Shown piece after piece: positions 59,461 through 64,000 of a DNA stretch of 64,000 bases (its first letter is position 1; each line of letters starts with the position of its first letter). The notes under the pieces are model-generated. The model did no database searches and was not told the origin of the DNA. It was given only the letters and a program-made list of their open reading frames with translations. The translations under genes were made by a program, and so were the position numbers. The stretch is from Novosphingobium sp. (GTDB lineage: Bacteria; Pseudomonadota; Alphaproteobacteria; Sphingomonadales; Sphingomonadaceae), in the NCBI RefSeq assembly GCF_039595395.1, contig NZ_JBCNLP010000005.1, positions 62,001-126,000 on the forward strand, given 5' to 3'.

Positions 59461-60678
59461 TCAACGCGGCCTGACAGGCTGGAAGAGCATAGGGGCGAAC
59501 TCGTTCAGATAATCGCGCCAGTTGATCCAGGTATGGCCGCCGCCACTTTCGCGATAGATATGGCGGATGCGGTAGCGGTCAAGCACGGCGACTGTGGGCG
59601 CAGCAGAAGGATAGAGGCCATCCTCGCGCCCCATGCCGAAATAGACCAGATGCACGGAGCGCGCCGCAGCCTTGAGCGCATCGTCATGGGCGGCGGCGAA
59701 ATCGTCGGTGGCCTTGGCGCTCACCCCCGTCTGGCTGCCAACGCCCATGCCCATCGAGAAGATGCCGAGCCAGTGGAACGTGTCGGGCCGCGTCAGACCT
59801 TCGCGGATGGTGTGCGAGCCGCCCATGGACAGGCCCGCCATCGCCCGCGCCTCGGCGGTGGGGACGGTGCGATAGGTGCCGTCGATCAGCGGGATGAGAT
59901 CCCGCGTCAGGTCCGCGCCGAATCCCGCCGCGTGAAAATCGGTCGCGCGGTCGGCATCGGGGAGGTGGCCATCGGGCATCACCACGATCATCGGCCGTGC
60001 CTCGCCCGAGGCGATCAGCCGGTCGAGAATCTGGTTGGCATGGCCGATGCTGACCCAGCTATCGTCATTATCGCCCGAACCATGGACGAGATAGAGCACC
60101 GGATAGCGCGCGGCGGCGCCCTTTTCATAGCCCGGTGGGGTGTAGACATGAGCCCGCCGGCGCACCTTGAGCGACTTTGACCAATAATCTACCGTGGCCA
60201 CTGCGCCATGGGGAATGGTCGCGTCCCATGCCTGAAAGGTCGCGCCGGGCACCTCGACCACCGCTTCGATGCCATAGCGTGTCTGCGAGAAGGACCGGGC
60301 ATAAGGATCGACGGTGCGCACCCCATCGACGCGGAAGCCATAGCGATAGGGCCCGGGCGCCACAGGGCCAGTTGTCGTGCCGCTCCACAAACCGCTGGCA
60401 TCGCGGGTCAGGACCAAGCCCATCGGCGTGCCTGCCGGAAAGCCCTGGGGGATCACCGGCGCGGCATCGGGGCTGGTGGCCAGCACTTCCCTCGCCTCTG
60501 GCGCGCAGAGGCGGAACGTCAGGCGATGATCGGGCAGCACCTCGACCGAGCGGACCGGCGGCGGAAGCGGCGTGTACCACGGCTTCAGGCAGGTGCCGCC
60601 CTGGGCCACGACAGGGCCGCCCGACATAAGCGCGCCCGTTGCAAGCAGAAAGGCTGAAACACGTAGATGGACCGGCAT
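59461..60678 (-). CDS. Secreted esterase (feruloyl-esterase/esterase D-like)
   Basis: 405 aa with a signal peptide (about 1-26). An N-terminal immunoglobulin-like (CBM48-type) domain (LTFRLCAPEAREV through YRYGFRVDGVRTVDPY) is followed by an esterase D domain: PVLYLVHGSGDNDDSW, nucleophile MAGLSMGGSHT, and His in GGGHTWINWRDYL. Such two-domain enzymes release ferulate or other acyl groups from complex substrates. GGGAG before the ATG fixes the start. Single gene with a 19-bp repeat copy 69 bp upstream. Confidence 0.9.
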   Translation of the reverse strand: MPVHLRVSAFLLATGALMSGGPVVAQGGTCLKPWYTPLPPPVRSVEVLPDHRLTFRLCAPEAREVLATSPDAAPVIPQGFPAGTPMGLVLTRDASGLWSGTTTGPVAPGPYRYGFRVDGVRTVDPYARSFSQTRYGIEAVVEVPGATFQAWDATIPHGAVATVDYWSKSLKVRRRAHVYTPPGYEKGAAARYPVLYLVHGSGDNDDSWVSIGHANQILDRLIASGEARPMIVVMPDGHLPDADRATDFHAAGFGADLTRDLIPLIDGTYRTVPTAEARAMAGLSMGGSHTIREGLTRPDTFHWLGIFSMGMGVGSQTGVSAKATDDFAAAHDDALKAAARSVHLVYFGMGREDGLYPSAAPTVAVLDRYRIRHIYRESGGGHTWINWRDYLNEFAPMLFQPVRPR

Positions 60679-60746
60679 GGCTTTCTCCCTTTGCACAGGC
60701 AAGAAAGCTGAACCGGCGGCGGGCGAGCGCAACTTTCACCCGCCCC

Positions 60747-60765
60747 TTATCCGACCAGCGGTGAG
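60747..60765. promoter_or_regulatory. 19-bp repeat copy, upstream of esterase
   Basis: TTATCCG-ACCAG-CGGTGAG: a perfect left arm, 11 of 14 overall, 69 bp before the esterase start. Confidence 0.6.
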
Positions 60766-60778
60766 TGGTCCCTCGCCC

Positions 60779-62284
60779 TCACACCACGGCGCAGAGCGTC
60801 TTCCATTCCAGATAATTGTCCATCGCCTGCTTGCCGCTGTCACGCCCCCAGCCCGAAGCCTTGACCCCGCCGATGGGCAGGCAGGCATCATACATGGCGT
60901 GGCAGTTGATCCATACCGTGCCGGCGCGAATGTCGCTCGACAGGCGGTGGGCGTGGCTCAGGCTCTGGGTCCAGACGCTGGCGGCAAGCCCATACTGGGT
61001 GCTGTTGGCAGCCGCGACCACCTCCTCCACATCGTCATAGGCCTGCGCCACCAGCACCGGGCCAAAGACCTCCTCGCGCACGATCTCGAAGTCGGGCTTC
61101 ACATCGACCACCACGGTGGGCGCAATGAAGGTGCCCACCTCACCCGACCGTTCGCCGCCAGCCAGCATGGTGGCACCCTGCGCCTTGGCCCGGTTCAGGA
61201 AACCTTCCACCCGCTCGGCATGGCGGGCCGAGACGACCGGGCCCATCTGCGTGTCAGGCAGCAGGCCATGCCCGAGCTTGATGCTCCTGGCGTAATTGGC
61301 CACGCCCTCGACCACCTGATCGTGGATCGAGCGATGGACATAAAGACGGCTGCCCGCGATGCACACCTGCCCCGCGTTGAAGAAGATGGCATTGGCCACG
61401 CCCGGAATGGCAAGGTCGAGATCGGCATCGGGCAGGACGATGCTGGGTGATTTGCCGCCCAGCTCCAGCGTAACCCGCTTGAAATTGGTCTTGGCCGCAT
61501 CGAGAATGGCCCGGCCCGTGGCGGTGGACCCAGTGAAGGCCACCTTGTCCACGCCCGGATGGTTGGCGAGCGCTGCCCCCGTTTGCGAACCCAGCCCTGT
61601 CACCACGTTGAGCACGCCGGCGGGCAGCCCCGCCTGCGCCATCAGTTCGGCAAGGCGCAGGGCAGTAAGGCTGGTGTCCTCGGCAGGCTTGAGCACGAGC
61701 GTGCAGCCTGCCGCGAGCGCCGGGGCCAGCTTCATCGCGGTGAGCACAAGGGGCGAGTTCCACGGCACGATGGCCGCCACCACGCCTACGGCCTCGCGCA
61801 CTGTCCAGCTGCGCATCTGCTTGCCGGCGGGCTGGTAATTGATCGAGCTTTCGAGCGTGTTGCCCTCGATCGCCATCGCCTGGCCCGCAAAGAAGCGGAA
61901 CTGGTTGATGGCGCCCGGGATCTCCGCCCAGCGCCCGACATAGAGCGGCTTGCCCTGGTCGAGCGTTTCCAGCTCGGCCAGTTCGTCGATATTTGCTTCG
62001 AGCAGGTCGGCGATGGCCCAGAGGATACGCGCCCGCTCCACCGGCACGGTGGCGCGCCAGCCCGGCAGGGCGGCCTGCGCCGCAGCCACCGCAGCATCCA
62101 CATCCTGCACGCTGGCATCGGCGATCAGCGCCGTCTGCGTGCCCGTGGCCGGATCAAGCGTGGGCAGTGTGCGGCCACCTTGCGCGGCCTGCCACCGCCC
62201 GCCGATAAACAATCCCTCGCCGCCGCCACGCCGGGCCAGAAACTCGCGCGAGTCGTTGCGCAGCGTGTTCATATCAAGGGCCAT
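60779..62284 (-). CDS. NAD-dependent aldehyde dehydrogenase
   Basis: 501 aa aldehyde dehydrogenase: AIVPWNSPLVLTAMKLAPALAAGC, TGSTATGRAIL, catalytic Glu in LELGGKSPSIV and Cys in FFNAGQVCIAGSR, ending GRDSGKQAMDNYLEWK. It oxidises an aldehyde to an acid; substrate not evident. I chose the ATG at 62284 (MALDMN) because GGAG lies nine bases before it; an ATG five codons upstream is possible. A 19-bp repeat copy is 85 bp upstream. It differs clearly from the dehydrogenase at 20954. Confidence 0.9.
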   Translation of the reverse strand: MALDMNTLRNDSREFLARRGGGEGLFIGGRWQAAQGGRTLPTLDPATGTQTALIADASVQDVDAAVAAAQAALPGWRATVPVERARILWAIADLLEANIDELAELETLDQGKPLYVGRWAEIPGAINQFRFFAGQAMAIEGNTLESSINYQPAGKQMRSWTVREAVGVVAAIVPWNSPLVLTAMKLAPALAAGCTLVLKPAEDTSLTALRLAELMAQAGLPAGVLNVVTGLGSQTGAALANHPGVDKVAFTGSTATGRAILDAAKTNFKRVTLELGGKSPSIVLPDADLDLAIPGVANAIFFNAGQVCIAGSRLYVHRSIHDQVVEGVANYARSIKLGHGLLPDTQMGPVVSARHAERVEGFLNRAKAQGATMLAGGERSGEVGTFIAPTVVVDVKPDFEIVREEVFGPVLVAQAYDDVEEVVAAANSTQYGLAASVWTQSLSHAHRLSSDIRAGTVWINCHAMYDACLPIGGVKASGWGRDSGKQAMDNYLEWKTLCAVV

Positions 62285-62368
62285 CGGTTCGTTCTCCATC
62301 TGCGGCGCGCGGCGCCTCGCTGCTGAAACTGGCGCGCATGGGCCGGACTGACCACTCAGCGCCACCAA

Positions 62369-62387
62369 AAATTCGGCTGGCGGATAT
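62369..62387. promoter_or_regulatory. 19-bp repeat copy between aldehyde dehydrogenase and hydantoinase A
   Basis: AAATTCG-GCTGG-CGGATAT: right arm 6 of 7, central CTG, 10 of 14 overall. It is 85 bp before the dehydrogenase start. A GGCGGA-TAT-TCCGCC hairpin overlaps it. Confidence 0.45.
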
Positions 62388-62457
62388 TCCGCCGCCTGCC
62401 TCAAGCCAAGTGCCGGCTTTCGGTTACGCATGGCCCGATCGGCATCGCCGTTTATGG

Positions 62458-62475
62458 AATATCATTATACCAAAT
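62458..62475. promoter_or_regulatory. AT-rich operator upstream of hydantoinase A
   Basis: AATATCATTATACCAAAT is identical at 16 of 18 positions to the site at 39808-39825, and lies 68 bp before the hydantoinase start. Confidence 0.55.
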
Positions 62476-62542
62476 CCCATCGCTGCGCTACGGCGGATCT
62501 GCCCGATGCCCGATTCATGGAACCAAGGAAGCTGGGGACTAT

Positions 62543-64000
62543 ATGACCTACCGATTGGGTGTAGACGTTGGAGGCACCTTCACCGACCTCCTGCTTTTCG
62601 ACCAGACCAGCGGCAATTTCTGGCGCCACAAGACCCCTTCGACCCCGCATGACAGTTCCGAGGGCATCCTTAATGGCGTAACGGCAATCTGCAACAAGGC
62701 AGGCGTCACCCCGGCCGATGTGGAATTCTTCCTGCATGGCACCACCGTGGCGACCAATGCCGTGCTGGAAGGCAAGGGTGCGCGCGTCGGCCTCATCACC
62801 AGCAAAGGCTATCGCCAGATCATGCAGATCGCCCGCAGCTTCGTGCCGGGCGGCCTTGCCGGCTGGATCGTCTGGCCCAAGCCCGAGCCGTTGGCTGCGC
62901 TGGAAGACACCCATGAAGTCTCCGGGCGCATGGATGCCCAGGGCAACGAGATCGCCGCGATCGACGAGGCCGAGATCCGTGAGGCGCTCACTGCCTTGCG
63001 CGACAGCGGCGTGGAAGCGCTGACGGTCAGCCTGATCAACGCCTATCTCAACGGCGCACATGAGAAGCGCGTGGGCGAACTGGCCGCGCAGATCATGCCT
63101 GGCATTCCCATCTCGCTCAGCCATGAAGTCCTGCCCGAGATGCAGGAGTATGAACGCACCCTCACCACCGTGGCCAATGCCAGCGTGCGCCCGGTGGTGG
63201 GCAAATATGTCCGCAATCTGCGCAGTCGCCTGCGCGAGGGCGGCATGGCCGGATCACTGAGCCTGTTGCGTTCCGACGGCGGGTTGATGTCCTCTGAGAA
63301 GTCGGAAGAACATCCCGTCAGCCTGCTGATGAGCGGCCCGGCGGGCGGCGTCACCGGCGCAATCTGGGTAGGCCGCAACGCGGGGATCAAAAACATCCTT
63401 ACGCTCGATGTCGGGGGCACGAGCACCGATGTGGCGCTGATCGAGAACCTTGAGGCGCGCCGCCAGCGCACCACTGAGGTCGGCCATCTTCAGGTGCGCG
63501 CCTCGGCGCTCGATGTGAAAACCGTCGGGGCGGGCGGCGGCTCGATCGCCTATGTGCCCGAACTGACCAGGGCGCTGCGGGTCGGCCCCCAGTCGGCAGG
63601 CGCGGTGCCGGGGCCTGTCGCCTATGGCAAGGGCGGCACGCTGCCCACGGTGACGGACGCCAACGTGGTGCTGGGCTATCTGCCAGAGAACCTGCTGGGC
63701 GGCACCTTCCAACTCGACCGCGAAGGTGCGAAACAGGCGGTGCAGACCATCGCCGATGCGCTGGGCATTGGTCTCATGGAAGCGGCGCGCGGCATCATCG
63801 ACATCGTCAACGAAAACATGTTCGGCGCGCTGCGCATGATTTCCGTCCAGCAGGGCTATGACCCGCGTGATTTCGCGGTGATGGGCTTTGGCGGGGCCGG
63901 GCCGCTTCATGTCAATGCCGTTGCCAAGCTGATGGGCTCCTGGCCCGCCGTTTCGCCGGTCTCGCCGGGCGTGCTGTGTGCGCTGGGCGATGCCACCACC
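62543..64000 (+). CDS. Hydantoinase/oxoprolinase A subunit (C-terminus beyond window)
   Basis: The first 486 residues are visible. GVDVGGTFTDLLLFD at the N-terminus and LTLDVGGTSTDVALIEN near residue 285 are the two phosphate-binding halves of the ASKHA ATPase fold. ATNAVLEGKGARVGLITSKGY is family-typical, as is GFGGAGPLHVNAV near the visible end. ATP-dependent enzymes of this group open hydantoin or oxoproline rings or carboxylate acetone/acetophenone. A B subunit is expected just beyond the window. GGGGA before the ATG supports the start. Confidence 0.93.
   Translation, partial: MTYRLGVDVGGTFTDLLLFDQTSGNFWRHKTPSTPHDSSEGILNGVTAICNKAGVTPADVEFFLHGTTVATNAVLEGKGARVGLITSKGYRQIMQIARSFVPGGLAGWIVWPKPEPLAALEDTHEVSGRMDAQGNEIAAIDEAEIREALTALRDSGVEALTVSLINAYLNGAHEKRVGELAAQIMPGIPISLSHEVLPEMQEYERTLTTVANASVRPVVGKYVRNLRSRLREGGMAGSLSLLRSDGGLMSSEKSEEHPVSLLMSGPAGGVTGAIWVGRNAGIKNILTLDVGGTSTDVALIENLEARRQRTTEVGHLQVRASALDVKTVGAGGGSIAYVPELTRALRVGPQSAGAVPGPVAYGKGGTLPTVTDANVVLGYLPENLLGGTFQLDREGAKQAVQTIADALGIGLMEAARGIIDIVNENMFGALRMISVQQGYDPRDFAVMGFGGAGPLHVNAVAKLMGSWPAVSPVSPGVLCALGDATT

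Noticed and set aside
1..64000. CRISPR arrays, insertion sequences, tRNA or rRNA genes, attachment sites
   Set aside because: I saw no regularly spaced repeat array, transposase, tRNA-like cloverleaf or direct-repeat boundary. The recurrent short repeats are single promoter-located palindromes, not an array.

Overview
The window is GC-rich bacterial chromosomal DNA, probably from an alphaproteobacterium of the sphingomonad type (Novosphingobium or Sphingobium-like). The genus is inferred from two large TonB-dependent receptors, dense operons with 1 to 4 nt overlaps, many flavin-dependent oxygenases and many MFS carriers. There is no rRNA marker to prove it. I see 57 protein genes and no tRNA, rRNA, CRISPR array, insertion sequence or phage gene. 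The first gene (TonB receptor) and the last (hydantoinase A) are cut by the window edges.

Layout. 1-6.4 kb: a TonB receptor, a DUF3089 hydrolase and a four-gene minus-strand operon (cytochrome b561, AllA-like lyase, small helical protein, methyltransferase). 6.6-13.7 kb: a LysR regulator divergent from an LLM monooxygenase and a nitrilase-like protein that lacks catalytic residues, then a converging operon (alpha/beta hydrolase, DUF1330, GPH carrier, second LLM monooxygenase). 13.9-20.8 kb: Tat-exported DUF1838 protein, Tat-exported hydrolase with cytochrome c, three MFS carriers. 21-30.8 kb: semialdehyde dehydrogenase, second TonB receptor, an operon of isochorismatase-like amidase, two PuuE-like deacetylases and an oxidoreductase, then a GntR/UTRA regulator and an MFS carrier. 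31-39.6 kb: a tandem alpha/beta hydrolase with an MFS carrier, facing a seven-gene minus-strand operon (HapK-like, SDR, MmgE/PrpD, VOC, hydrolase, membrane protein, unknown). 39.8-49.6 kb: second methyltransferase plus small-protein module with a flavoprotein, then a six-gene operon (FAD oxidase, MDR reductase, LeuC-like, LeuD-like, HMG-CoA-lyase-like, CaiB-like). 49.7-57.1 kb: membrane protein, arylmalonate-decarboxylase/maleate-isomerase-like protein, class A monooxygenase, and an operon of M24 hydrolase, two LLM proteins and an alpha/beta hydrolase. 57.2-64 kb: hydrolase plus GPH carrier, secreted esterase, aldehyde dehydrogenase, hydantoinase A.

Taken together this looks like one large catabolic island for an unidentified complex organic compound: receptor uptake, ester and C-N bond hydrolysis, flavin oxygenation, alcohol/aldehyde oxidation, then hydration, CoA transfer and a retro-aldol type cleavage to central metabolites. 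The substrate is not evident. AllA-like, PuuE-like, RutB-like, hydantoinase-like and nitrilase-like genes hint at a nitrogen-containing ring or amide, but that is inference.

The strongest unexplained signal is a 19-bp inverted repeat, TTATCCG-N5-CGGATAA. It recurs with an invariant 5-bp spacer in about a dozen promoter regions across the whole window, mostly 50-115 bp before the start codon, and would tie the island into one regulon. A second AT-rich operator (TATAYCAAAT, in one case inside a perfect 18-bp palindrome) lies upstream of four plus-strand units. Other notable points are two copies of a methyltransferase/small-protein module, three alpha/beta hydrolases with threonine at the nucleophile position, and two apparent pseudoenzymes.
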